Source: Nocardia testacea NBRC 100365 (GTDB lineage Bacteria > Actinomycetota > Actinomycetes > Mycobacteriales > Mycobacteriaceae). Taken from it: 56,082 nucleotides of DNA. The notes beneath the pieces are model-generated. The model was not told the DNA's origin. It did not search any database and saw only the letters and a list, made by a program, of their open reading frames with translations. Below are positions 27,981 to 36,273 of the stretch, one piece after another. The stretch lies in NCBI RefSeq assembly GCF_000308775.1, contig NZ_BAGJ01000265.1, forward strand, positions 1 to 56,082. The letters are read 5' to 3'. Both the position numbers and the translations under genes were made by a program. The number at the start of each line of letters is the position of its first letter. Position 1 is the first letter of the stretch.

Positions 27981-28756
27981 CTTCCAATATGCAGACCGCA
28001 CTCGACATCGATGCACTCGCCCGTCGCCTCGATGAAGCACAGACCACCCGCACAGATACGCCGAGTCTGGCCGACGGCCACGAACTCACGATCGACCACG
28101 CCTACGCCATCCAGTCGGCGTTGATCGCGCGCCGTGAGCATCGTGGCGAGAAGGTAATCGGTCTCAAATTGGGGTTCACGAGCGAGGCAAAGATGGCACA
28201 GATGGGTGTGTCCGAAGTGATCGTCGGCCACTTGACCGACGCGATGCGCTTCGCCGACGGTGACTGCCTCGAACTCACCTCATTTATCCACCCCAGGGTC
28301 GAACCCGAGGTCGCTTACCGGCTCGGCCAGGACGTCGACCCCGACGATGCCATGGTAAACATCGAGGCCTGCGTCGACGCGGTCGCACCGGCGATGGAGA
28401 TCATCGATTCCCGATATCGGGATTTTCGCTTCACCTACACCGATGTGGTAGCCGACAACACCTCGGCCGCCGCATTCGTGATCGGGACATGGCAACCATT
28501 GCGGTCGATGGACAACCGTGCGGTAAGGATGAAGGTCGCCGGCGTGGAGTCGGTCGGCTCGACTACGGCAATCCTCGGCAACCCGATCAGGGCACTGCAC
28601 GCTCTCTCAGAGATATGCCGTCGCAGGGCAATTCCTCTGCGAGCCGGACAGGTAATTCTCGCGGGCGCGGCGACCGCCGCGCTGCGGCTCGAGTCCGGCA
28701 TCGTCGAATGCGATATAGCAGGATTGGGCAGCGTGACGTTCGAGGTGAGTCGATGA
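27977..28756 (+). CDS. 4-oxalocrotonate decarboxylase / 2-oxopent-4-enoate hydratase-family enzyme
   Basis: A 259-aa metal-dependent enzyme of the FAH/hydratase-decarboxylase superfamily. KVIGLKLGFTSEAKMAQMG, FIHPRVEPEVAYRLGQD (metal-binding ExE pattern), PAMEIIDSRYRDFRFTYTD and VVADNTSAAAFVIG are the family motifs. In meta-cleavage pathways one paralogue decarboxylates 4-oxalocrotonate to 2-hydroxypenta-2,4-dienoate and another hydrates that product; sequence alone hardly separates them. Position just before the aminomuconate deaminase gene favours the decarboxylase. It overlaps the next gene by four bases (ATGA). Confidence 0.8.
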   Translation: MTSNMQTALDIDALARRLDEAQTTRTDTPSLADGHELTIDHAYAIQSALIARREHRGEKVIGLKLGFTSEAKMAQMGVSEVIVGHLTDAMRFADGDCLELTSFIHPRVEPEVAYRLGQDVDPDDAMVNIEACVDAVAPAMEIIDSRYRDFRFTYTDVVADNTSAAAFVIGTWQPLRSMDNRAVRMKVAGVESVGSTTAILGNPIRALHALSEICRRRAIPLRAGQVILAGAATAALRLESGIVECDIAGLGSVTFEVSR

Positions 28757-29223
28757 CCGAAGCCGAAACCTACGAGTCGACGGTTGTTGCGGGTCGCGCC
28801 ACGCCGCGGGGACGGTTCCCACATGTGAAGGTGGTAGGCAACCTTATTTTCGTGTCCGGGACGAGCTCACGCCGGCCCGACAACACCTTTGTCGGCGTCG
28901 AAGTCGATGCAATGGGTACGACGAACCTCGACATCCGAGCGCAGACCCGCGCCGTGATCGAGAATATTCAGGCGATTCTACACGAGGTCGGCGCAGATCT
29001 GCCCGATATCGCACAGATCACCACATTTCTGGTATCGATGAACGACTTCGGCGGATACAACCAAATCTACGGAGAGTACTTCGACGAGCACGGACCGACT
29101 CGAACAACAGTTGCGGTGCATCAACTGCCACATCCGTATTTGCTGATCGAGATACAGGCAATCGCGCACCGTCGACCTGGACACGCGGACGTCGACAACG
29201 ACCACGACCTGAAGGAACGGTAA
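28753..29223 (+). CDS. RidA-family 2-aminomuconate deaminase
   Basis: A 156-aa RidA/YjgF superfamily member. PRGRFPHVKVVGNLIFVSGT is the opening strand-turn, AQTRAVIENIQAILHEVGAD the central helix, ITTFLVSMNDFGGYNQIYGE the second helix and TRTTVAVHQLPHPYLLIEIQ the final strand with the conserved acidic residue. The homologue in 3-hydroxyanthranilate and 2-aminophenol pathways releases ammonia from 2-aminomuconate to give 4-oxalocrotonate. It is about 20 residues longer than generic RidA because of a charged C-terminal tail. It overlaps both neighbours (ATGA at 28753 and TAATG at 29221-29225), so translation is tightly coupled. Confidence 0.82.
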   Translation: MTEAETYESTVVAGRATPRGRFPHVKVVGNLIFVSGTSSRRPDNTFVGVEVDAMGTTNLDIRAQTRAVIENIQAILHEVGADLPDIAQITTFLVSMNDFGGYNQIYGEYFDEHGPTRTTVAVHQLPHPYLLIEIQAIAHRRPGHADVDNDHDLKER

Positions 29224-29744
29224 TGACAGATATTCCAGAGCCGATCGATTTCCAAGGCTGGATCGACGAGCACGAGCACTTGCTGAAACCACCGGTGAAC
29301 AATCAGACCATGGCACTCGGTAACGATTTCATCGTTCAAGTAGTCGGCGGACCCAACCAGCGCACCGACTTTCACCTCGACCCCTATGAGGAATGGTTCT
29401 ACCAGGTCCGCGGTGATATCCATGTGAACCTCATGACCGGTTCCGGGCCTCGTCGAGTGGATATCCGCGAGGGAGAGGTCTGGTTGTTGCCCGGCGATGT
29501 GCCCCATTCACCGCAACGCCCGGACCCGAATTCGATCGGTCTCGTCATCGAACGAGTCCGCGAAGAAGGCACTCTCGAGAAGTTCCAGTGGTACTGCCTC
29601 GATTGCGGGACGTTGATCCACGAGACCGAACTACAGGTCCGCAACATTGTCGAAGACCTGCCACCGGTATTCACCGAATTTTACGACAACCAGCAGGCCA
29701 GACGGTGCGATAACTGCGGTGCGCTGCATCCAGGCAAAGGGTGA
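29223..29744 (+). CDS. 3-hydroxyanthranilate 3,4-dioxygenase
   Basis: A 173-aa cupin enzyme that opens the ring of 3-hydroxyanthranilate to 2-amino-3-carboxymuconate 6-semialdehyde using Fe(II) and O2. Iron ligands H51, E57 and H95 are present, as are the substrate-binding residues R47, R99 and E110, all at the same numbers as in the well-studied Ralstonia/Cupriavidus metallidurans enzyme. A C-terminal rubredoxin-like iron site is also complete: C125, C128, C162 and C165 (YCLDCG and RCDNCG). The length fits the bacterial type. It starts one base into the previous stop and overlaps the decarboxylase gene by four bases. Confidence 0.95.
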   Translation: MTDIPEPIDFQGWIDEHEHLLKPPVNNQTMALGNDFIVQVVGGPNQRTDFHLDPYEEWFYQVRGDIHVNLMTGSGPRRVDIREGEVWLLPGDVPHSPQRPDPNSIGLVIERVREEGTLEKFQWYCLDCGTLIHETELQVRNIVEDLPPVFTEFYDNQQARRCDNCGALHPGKG

Positions 29745-30739
29745 TGATGTCCGACATCATCGACATCCACACCCATTACGTACCCAAGGGCTGGCCAGAT
29801 GTCAGCGCCGAGGGCGGCCCGGACGCACCATGGCTGAGGATCGAATCCGAGCACGAGGCAATGATCATGATGGGCACCAGAGAATTTCGACGCATCCAGT
29901 CCGACTGCTGGGACGCCGAAACTCGGCTCCGTGATATGGATGCCGATGGTGTTCGCGCCCAAGTGATCTCTCCCACGCCAGGATTCTTCAACTATGGACG
30001 CACCGGTGCGCAAGGCGCCAAGATCGCCCGGATCTTCAACGACCTCGCCCTCGATATCGCCGCGCCCGCGCCCGACCGGCTGATCCCGTTCTGTCAGGTC
30101 CCTCTGCAGGACACCGATCTTGCCTGCCAGGAACTCGACCGGTGCCTCGCCAATGGGCACCGTGGCGTCGAAATCGGTAACCACGTGGGCGACCGCGACC
30201 TCGACAGTGCGGGCATCGTTACATTCCTCCAACACTGCGCCGACCTCGGAGTTCCGGTTTTCGTGCATCCGTGGGACATGGCGAGTTCGCCTCGCCTGGA
30301 CCGGTGGATGGGGCAATGGCTGACCGCGATGCCTGCGGAGACACACCTGTCGATTTTGGCACTCATTCTCGGCGGAGTGTTCGACCGTGTAGACGAGCGA
30401 TTGAAGATCGGGTTTGCCCACGGCGGTGGGTCGTTCGCGTTCTGGATGGGCCGCATGGAGAACGCCTGGCATCGCCGAAACGACGTCATCGGCACATCCG
30501 AATACCCGCCCTCGCACTACCTCGGCCGGTTCTATGTCGACTCGGTGGTATTCGACGACCGCGCCCTGCGCCTGCTCGTCGACACGGTGGGACGCGCACG
30601 GGTTATGGTGGGCAGTGACTACCCCTACCCCCTCGGCGAACGACCGATCGCGGCGGTCGTACGCAAGAGCGACCACCTCGATATCGCAACCAAAAGGCTC
30701 ATCACCCATCAGAATGCCGAACGCTTTCTCGGGCTATAG
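29741..30739 (+). CDS. 2-amino-3-carboxymuconate-6-semialdehyde decarboxylase (ACMSD)
   Basis: A 332-aa amidohydrolase-superfamily, metal-dependent decarboxylase. It removes CO2 from the ring-opened product before spontaneous closure to quinolinate. Metal ligands are visible as H9 and H11 (DIHTHYVP), H176 (VFVHPWD) and D293 (GSDYPYP); the catalytic His is H227 in GFAHGGGSFAFWMGR. These lie within one residue of the Pseudomonas fluorescens enzyme. The start is ATG 29741 in the ATGA overlap (a second ATG follows immediately). It is the last enzyme gene of the run; the LysR gene follows after 244 bases in the same direction. Confidence 0.93.
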   Translation: MMMSDIIDIHTHYVPKGWPDVSAEGGPDAPWLRIESEHEAMIMMGTREFRRIQSDCWDAETRLRDMDADGVRAQVISPTPGFFNYGRTGAQGAKIARIFNDLALDIAAPAPDRLIPFCQVPLQDTDLACQELDRCLANGHRGVEIGNHVGDRDLDSAGIVTFLQHCADLGVPVFVHPWDMASSPRLDRWMGQWLTAMPAETHLSILALILGGVFDRVDERLKIGFAHGGGSFAFWMGRMENAWHRRNDVIGTSEYPPSHYLGRFYVDSVVFDDRALRLLVDTVGRARVMVGSDYPYPLGERPIAAVVRKSDHLDIATKRLITHQNAERFLGL

Positions 30740-30983
30740 CGTAAATACCCACCGGGTACGTTGTTGATGCGCAGTTCCAGCGCCCCCGGAATTGCTGGAG
30801 TGCAGCTGAGATTACCCGGGGCCCGCGATGGGGGCAAAGCTGGGCCGCATCCATCTTCCTGTTTTGTCTGGATCGAAAATCTGATATGGAAGAACCCGAT
30901 CTCCGAATAAGCCGAGGTACAGGCATCGACTTGCTGTATTCTACACAGGCGAGTAGGGCTGATATAAAATCAGGGAGGTTGCA

Positions 30984-31916
30984 GTGGACCACCCACGGTT
31001 ACTGGACGGCAGGCTGAAGCTGCGCCACCTGACCCTTGTGGACGCGTTGACACGACAAGGCAGCGTGATCGGCGCGGCCGCGACGCTGCACATCGCCCAG
31101 CCGGTCGCCACGCGAAGCCTGCACGATCTCGAGGCGATCCTCGGCGTTCCGCTCTACGATCGCGGACCGCGTGGGATCACTCCGACGATCTTCGGCGAGG
31201 CATTTACCGCACACGCGCGCGCGGTACTCGCCCAGCTGAGCCAGGCTGGGCGACATGTCGCCGAACTCGCCGACGCCGAGCGCGGCACCGTGGTGGTTGG
31301 AACACACCTGGCGGGGTCGAATGTGTTGCTGCCGCAAGCTATCGCCCGATTGAAGATAGATCGACCGTTGCTGACCGTGATCGTGCGGGAAGGTTCGCCA
31401 GAAGCCTTACTCGTCGAACTCGAGGCCGGTCGCATCGACATGATCGTCGGGCGGCTCACCGCGCCTACCACCGAGACAGCCATCCGTCAGCCCTTGTACG
31501 ACGAGTTCGTCGAGGTCTTCACGCGAGTGCAACACCCACTCGGCGACCGCACCGAACTCGCTTTGCGGGACCTTGCGGAGTTTCCCTGGATCCTGCCGGG
31601 CACCGAGACAGTGCTGCGGGGCGAGTTGGAAGAGTTCTTCGCACGGAACGGTATGCCGCTGCCGGAGAATCGAGTCGAGGCCACGTCCTTTCTGACGGTC
31701 CGACAGCTACTGCTCGAGACCGATCTCGTCGCGGTGTTGCCGAGCCTGATCGGCCGAAGCGACGATCGTTTGCGTACACTGCCGGTTTCTCTCGATACGA
31801 TCGGGCACAGCGTCGGAATCACCATCGCGGCGATGCGAGCGCTGAGCCCGTCGGCAACCGTTCTTGCCGACAATCTCCGTCAGGTCGCGGTGAAAGGATT
31901 GCAGGAGTCGAACTGA
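30984..31916 (+). CDS. LysR-family regulator of the 3-hydroxyanthranilate operon
   Basis: A 310-aa regulator beginning at GTG 30984 with AGGGAGG eight bases upstream. Residues 10-70 hold the winged HTH (LRHLTLVDALTRQGSVIGAA, then IAQPVATRSLHDLEAILGVP and LYDRGPRGITPT). The rest is the periplasmic-binding-like effector domain (RGTVVVGTHLAGSNVLLPQA, LLVELEAGRIDMIVGRL). It lies directly behind the ACMSD gene, as does the LysR-type nbaR in the Pseudomonas 2-nitrobenzoate cluster. Its likely target is the palindrome at 26076-26099; the effector is probably a pathway intermediate. Confidence 0.85.
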   Translation: MDHPRLLDGRLKLRHLTLVDALTRQGSVIGAAATLHIAQPVATRSLHDLEAILGVPLYDRGPRGITPTIFGEAFTAHARAVLAQLSQAGRHVAELADAERGTVVVGTHLAGSNVLLPQAIARLKIDRPLLTVIVREGSPEALLVELEAGRIDMIVGRLTAPTTETAIRQPLYDEFVEVFTRVQHPLGDRTELALRDLAEFPWILPGTETVLRGELEEFFARNGMPLPENRVEATSFLTVRQLLLETDLVAVLPSLIGRSDDRLRTLPVSLDTIGHSVGITIAAMRALSPSATVLADNLRQVAVKGLQESN

Positions 31917-33144
31917 GCAGGACCGCTGCAAGGTTCACAGTGCTTCCAGGTCGCAGGCTTTCTCCCTCACGGGCGCAATCGCTGACCTCGGGCGAATACT
32001 TGTAAGCAGCAGACAATCGACCTGCTTCCATCCGGCGACATAAAGGCCGCGGATCAACTTTGTGCGCTGGACACTCCAGATCTCGGCAACGAGGTCCCTG
32101 TACGGAGTTTTCCGCAGTGGAGTCCACCAGTCCGGCGTCAGTGTGGGCACGGGCGATCCCCGCGCAGTAACCGCAGGGCGGGCAATGGCGCCCGGGCGCT
32201 GCGGGTCGGCAGCCACGGTGGACAGGAACCGGACGACGGTCTTCGGTACGGCAGTGCCTGCTGTCCGGCTCTGACACACCATGCGCTGGATGCGTTCCAC
32301 GCCCGATCACAGGTGCATGTGGTGTTCCCGGCGTCAGCGAACGCGGTGAATTCCGCGGCCGCGACGTCGGTGAACGCCTGGTACTCCGCGGCCGAGTCAT
32401 CTGCATTGCTGTCGGCGATATCGGCGAATGCCGGTCGGAGCATGTGGCCGTAGAGTGACATACCTGAAATACGTCACTGTGACATCTGCCGGGCCGGTCA
32501 TTCGCGTCCTCCTCTATGGTTCCCGCCACACCCGGAAGCCGTCGCCGGCGGCCGCGTGGGACAGGAACGCCTCCAGGACACTCGGGCAGTTCCGGCCGCC
32601 CGGCGGCGGCTCCGCCGGCGCGTTCGGCGGGCGGTGACCCACCAACCGTCGGCGGCCGCCAGCTGAGCCCTTGAAGGCCGCCCACGGGAGAACGTCATGG
32701 CCCCGACATCCGTCTACTGCGGATCGAGTTACTCCGGGATCGCCTCAACCCTCCGTATCAAACTTTAGGTAGGTACTTCGTGGGTGAAAGGAGCGTTCTT
32801 ACCGATTCAGACCAGATGCCTAGACGATAAGACTTGAAGGTGTCGGCGGTGGAGCCGCCGACGCCGCCCCAAAGTAGTACTCGATCGCGCGGCCGAACGC
32901 GCCGGGGACGGGCACGGAACCTTCGGCGCACAACGAAGTGCAGCCAAGCTCGAGCAGCGTCGCTCGGAGGTTGTGGCCATTCCAGGACTGGCAGTCGTGC
33001 GGTACGAGCGGTCACGGAGCACAAGTTTCCGGTGTCGACACGTTGGCCGACCGGAAGCACAGAATCCGCGTCCAACATTCGATAGCACGGCCGGACTCGA
33101 CTTTTGCCGAGCCCCGGCGAACAGGTGCACTACAGTGCCCTGCG
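31917..33144. other. 1.2-kb stretch with no recognisable gene
   Basis: Several open frames exist on the minus strand (for example 31935-32300 and 32138-32461), but none shows a known motif, and their amino-acid make-up (Arg/Pro/Ser-rich, rare hydrophobic cores) looks like shadow coding or eroded genes. No repeats or RNA genes recognised. Confidence 0.4.
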
Positions 33145-33537
33145 ATGACCTGTCCATCTGGCTGCGAAGGGTATGGCCCAACGCGGCCGAACGATCGAGA
33201 ACTGGCTCATCTGATGACTACACTACTACCCCTTGCCTATGGCTATCTACGCGATGACCTGCTTCACGACAGCGACGCCGATACGATCGAAAGCAGGCTC
33301 CGAGCCGCTGCCGGCTTACTCGGATACGAGCTGGGCACGGTCTTCCACGAGCCGGCACCACAGAACGGATTACTCCCCCCGGCATTCGTCGATCTCGTCC
33401 AGGAATGCCGTCGAGCCGCAGCTCACTCAGTGATAACCCTGACTGGTCACATGTCCGACATGGCCGTGTCCCGGATGGTCCTGCTGGCCGTTCTCGAGGC
33501 GCGAGCCGATGCCGAGGTGCACGAAGTCGCAGCGTGA
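33145..33537 (+). CDS. Resolvase-fold protein without the catalytic serine
   Basis: A 130-aa protein from ATG 33145. The stretch LAYGYLRDDLL, then DADTIESRLRAAAGLLGYEL, TVFHE, AFVDLVQECRRAAAHSVITL and a final ADAEVHEVAA follow the strand-helix order of the serine recombinase N-terminal domain (GYxR..., helix, F-E, xLxxxxxxAxxVxV). The position of the nucleophilic Ser after GYxR is Asp (YLRDDLL), so it should not cut DNA. Similar stand-alone proteins are common in Streptomyces and Nocardia; their function is unknown, perhaps regulatory. Confidence 0.5.
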   Translation: MTCPSGCEGYGPTRPNDRELAHLMTTLLPLAYGYLRDDLLHDSDADTIESRLRAAAGLLGYELGTVFHEPAPQNGLLPPAFVDLVQECRRAAAHSVITLTGHMSDMAVSRMVLLAVLEARADAEVHEVAA

Positions 33538-33876
33538 CGGTTGCGTGACGCTGCCCATCCCGATGCCGACCGTTCACGTGCATAACGCGGCATCGATTAT
33601 TACAACCGGGGAGAGCCCGATTCGGATTCCGTCGCCACAACCGCCCGAACCAGGTCGGCGCTCCCGGCCTGGCCAGGGCCAGGCCGGGAGGCATGCAACA
33701 TCCCGACGGTTCCACGTTGAAGAACCAGACACCAACCGCGAGGGATTCTCGACTCACTGGACTCCGACTCGTCAGATCTCGGAAACGATCCAGGTCACTC
33801 CGATACCGATTATGACAAGAAACCCGGTTTCGGTGTATCGATCACCTAAGAGGGCGATAGAGGGGAGCAGACGGAG

Positions 33877-34038
33877 GTGGCCACCAACTCCAACCAGGTC
33901 GCCGCGCTGTCGCCCTACGTGCGTTCGCACATCAGCAGGTTCGGCGCTTACGCCACCGACGAACTCACCCGCCAACCCGACCCGTTCGACCCGACACTCG
34001 AGGAAATCGATTTCTCGGCCCTCGACCCGGCCGCCTGA
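33877..34038 (+). pseudogene. C-terminal scrap of a different Tn3-family transposase
   Basis: The frame reads VAALSPYVRSHISRFGAYAT, then DPFDPTLEEIDFSALDPAA and stop. The LSPYVRxHIxRFGxY pattern with a late DPTL...DF resembles the extreme C-terminus of some actinobacterial Tn3 transposases. It differs clearly from the C-terminus of the transposase at 2283, so it would come from another lineage. Only about 54 codons remain. Confidence 0.4.
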
Positions 34039-34135
34039 CAGGTGACTGCGGAGACCATGGGAAGCAAGACGGGCGTGAATCACCTCGGGTTCGACCTTTC
34101 GGCAGCCACGGACGCAGGTCTGCACCGGCCGGCGC

Positions 34136-35485
34136 GTGTGGGGTTCCGGTGGTAATCGCCGGTGTGAGCGAGTTGATACCGTGATCGGAGGAGTTGGTCT
34201 TCCTGGGCTGTGTTCAGCTGTCCGCGACAGATTGATGGTACTCGCGCCGGATTACTCGAAATCTCGGGCGCTTCCGTCTTCCACCACCGCGAAGACTCTT
34301 CGGTCTGCGGTCCCCATGTACTTGGATGCCGAACGCAAAAGACTGTCCGCTTTCGACATCCCCTCGAACCGGCCGCTCAATAAAGTTACCCCCCGCGGTG
34401 AAACACCTGTCGGCAATACCCCTGCACACGGGAACGATACTCCGGGCGGCACCGGCACCGGCGGCGGACCACCAGATGCCGGAACGCGAGGAGGGGAAGA
34501 ACATCCCGGAGATTTCGTCGTCACCCTCCCGGACGGACACAGGTTGCAGTGCCGTGTCGAAGGACCGGAAGACGGTACACCGATATTCCAACTCCATGGC
34601 ACACCGGGCAGTCGCGTGGACACCGCCCCACCCGAACTGCTCGATCGACTCGGTGTACGGCTGATCACCTACGACCGCCCCGGCTACGGCGGATCCGACC
34701 CACAAGAAGGTCTGAAGATCTCCGATAGCGCCACGCATGTCAAAGCGATCGCCGACCACCTCGGAATCGACAGATTCCCCGTCGTCGGCCGATCCGGCGG
34801 AACCGCTCACGCAGCGGCAGTGGCAGCAGCCCTGCCCGACCGGGTCACCAGACTCGGACTCCTCGTCCCGCACGCACCTCCCGCCCTGATGAAAGAAGAG
34901 AACTTTGTGGGCATGACCCAGAAACCTGAGGTTACGGCCGGCCAGGCTTTATCAATCGAAGGAGTGACTGCAGCGCGACTCGCGAACTTCAACGCACATC
35001 CCACCGATCCGATGACAATCATTGGTATTCCGCGGAACGAACTCGGCAGTATCGATCGGGAAATCGTGGACAAACACGCGGAAAATCTATGCATCCAATT
35101 CGCTGAGGCCTTGAAGCAAGGCGACAAAGGCTGGAACGATGATTACAACATCAGAGAGAAAGAGCCCTGGGGGTTCGACATCAGCGGCATCAAGTGTCCG
35201 ACTATCGTCTGGACTGCGAGCGGGGACGGATTCGCACCCACTGCGCATGCCGAAAGGATCGCCGCACAGCTTTCACCAGGCCAGGTGCGACTGTATGCAG
35301 TTTCCGGAGACGAAGTGGGTCATTTCGGTGCGCAGGAGATCAAGCCGGGTACGTACGCATGGCTGTCCGGGAAGGAAGATCTGGCACGTTTCCCGACCGA
35401 CCCACCGCCCGGCCATCCGCCCGGAACGCCCATCCCTACCGGGCTCGACCAGTGGACGTCCCTCGCCGAGCCCAGCACCGGATGA
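34136..35485 (+). CDS. Alpha/beta hydrolase with a low-complexity N-terminal region
   Basis: Up to 449 residues, depending on start (GTG 34136, ATG 34232 or ATG 34316). About the first 125 residues are unfamiliar and end in a Gly/Pro/Thr-rich linker (TPGGTGTGGGPPDAGTRGG). Then comes a complete alpha/beta hydrolase: oxyanion-hole motif FQLHGTPGSR, strand LITYDRPGYGGSD, nucleophile elbow FPVVGRSGGTAHA (Ser within GRSGG), acid-loop strand CPTIVWTASGDGFAP and catalytic His in EVGHFGAQE. There is no signal peptide. The linker plus enzymatic C-terminus resembles the layout of secreted multidomain effectors, but no known secretion domain can be named. Substrate unknown. Confidence 0.65.
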   Translation: MWGSGGNRRCERVDTVIGGVGLPGLCSAVRDRLMVLAPDYSKSRALPSSTTAKTLRSAVPMYLDAERKRLSAFDIPSNRPLNKVTPRGETPVGNTPAHGNDTPGGTGTGGGPPDAGTRGGEEHPGDFVVTLPDGHRLQCRVEGPEDGTPIFQLHGTPGSRVDTAPPELLDRLGVRLITYDRPGYGGSDPQEGLKISDSATHVKAIADHLGIDRFPVVGRSGGTAHAAAVAAALPDRVTRLGLLVPHAPPALMKEENFVGMTQKPEVTAGQALSIEGVTAARLANFNAHPTDPMTIIGIPRNELGSIDREIVDKHAENLCIQFAEALKQGDKGWNDDYNIREKEPWGFDISGIKCPTIVWTASGDGFAPTAHAERIAAQLSPGQVRLYAVSGDEVGHFGAQEIKPGTYAWLSGKEDLARFPTDPPPGHPPGTPIPTGLDQWTSLAEPSTG

Positions 35486-35658
35486 CCCGATTCCGTCCGA
35501 GAGCCGGACGTCGCGCCCGTAGCAATACGCCCCAGGGCCTGTGACATAGAATATGAATCACCTATCACATACACTCCGACCGGGCCGGGGCCGCACAGGT
35601 CGCTGATGGCTGCTGCGGGGGGCGACTCGGCAACGTTATACGTCACATCAGTGCGGAG
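35486..35658. other. Short non-coding stretch
   Basis: AT-richer than its surroundings near 35540-35580 (repeated TATCACATA-like text). Nothing else recognised. Confidence 0.3.
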
Positions 35659-35862
35659 GTGCTCGTGTCGGTCGTCGCGTTCCCGGCCCTGGACCCCAGC
35701 GGCGATCGGCCCACCGTCGCCGGGGCGGTCGACCGCTTCCTGGACTCGCTGCAGGCGGCCCCCACCCGTGTCGGCTACGCCGAGATCCTGTATGCAGATC
35801 TCGAGAGCCCGCACCTTGACGTTCACCCAAGTCGCGAGCAAGTGCGCCGTGAGATTGCCTAA
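35659..35862 (+). pseudogene. N-terminal fragment of a tyrosine integrase
   Basis: The frame from GTG 35659 reads VVAFPALDPSGDRPTVAGAV, then DRFLDSLQAAPTRVGYAEIL. This is the start of an actinobacterial phage-type integrase (core-binding SAM-like domain: a TVADAVxxFLDSL helix followed by NTRxxYxxxL). The reading then becomes unrelated and stops. The catalytic C-terminal part of a similar integrase is found alone at 48488-48936. Confidence 0.5.
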
Positions 35863-36021
35863 ATGATCTACCAGAGTTCGGATTACGATAACTATTGTCC
35901 GATATTCCTCGAGGCCTGGAATGACGAGTTCGGGAATTGAATTGCGGTTGACGCGTTCGTCGCTGCGCTGGCCGTACTCGGCGCCGCAGATGGCGTCCGC
36001 CTCGGCGCTCGTCATCGTCTA

Positions 36022-36273
36022 AATGAACGAGGCGAGCATCTGACGAAGCAGATCCGGGCTCGCCGCGGCGAGTTGTATCGAATCCGAAGGGTCACCTGGG
36101 GGTGGTCCGGTGTTTTCCAGGTCCGGTTCATAAGGAACCGAGAAGATCGGCCCACCACACAACGCGGTCCGGACCATCGCCGCCGAATTCACGGTGAAGA
36201 GTAGCTGTACATAGCGTGCGGCTATCTGCTGCAGTTCGCTGAGCGAGCCTTTATCGCCGCCTGGAGCACCGTT
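36022..36273 (-). pseudogene. Unidentified gene remnant
   Basis: Immediately after the sigma-factor stop, the same strand and frame reads SELQQIAARYVQLLFTVNSA, then MVRTALCGGPIFSVPYEPD, and ends LLRQMLASFI and stop. It has no start codon of its own and looks like the C-terminal piece of a regulator (TetR-like helices are possible). Family not established. Confidence 0.25.
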
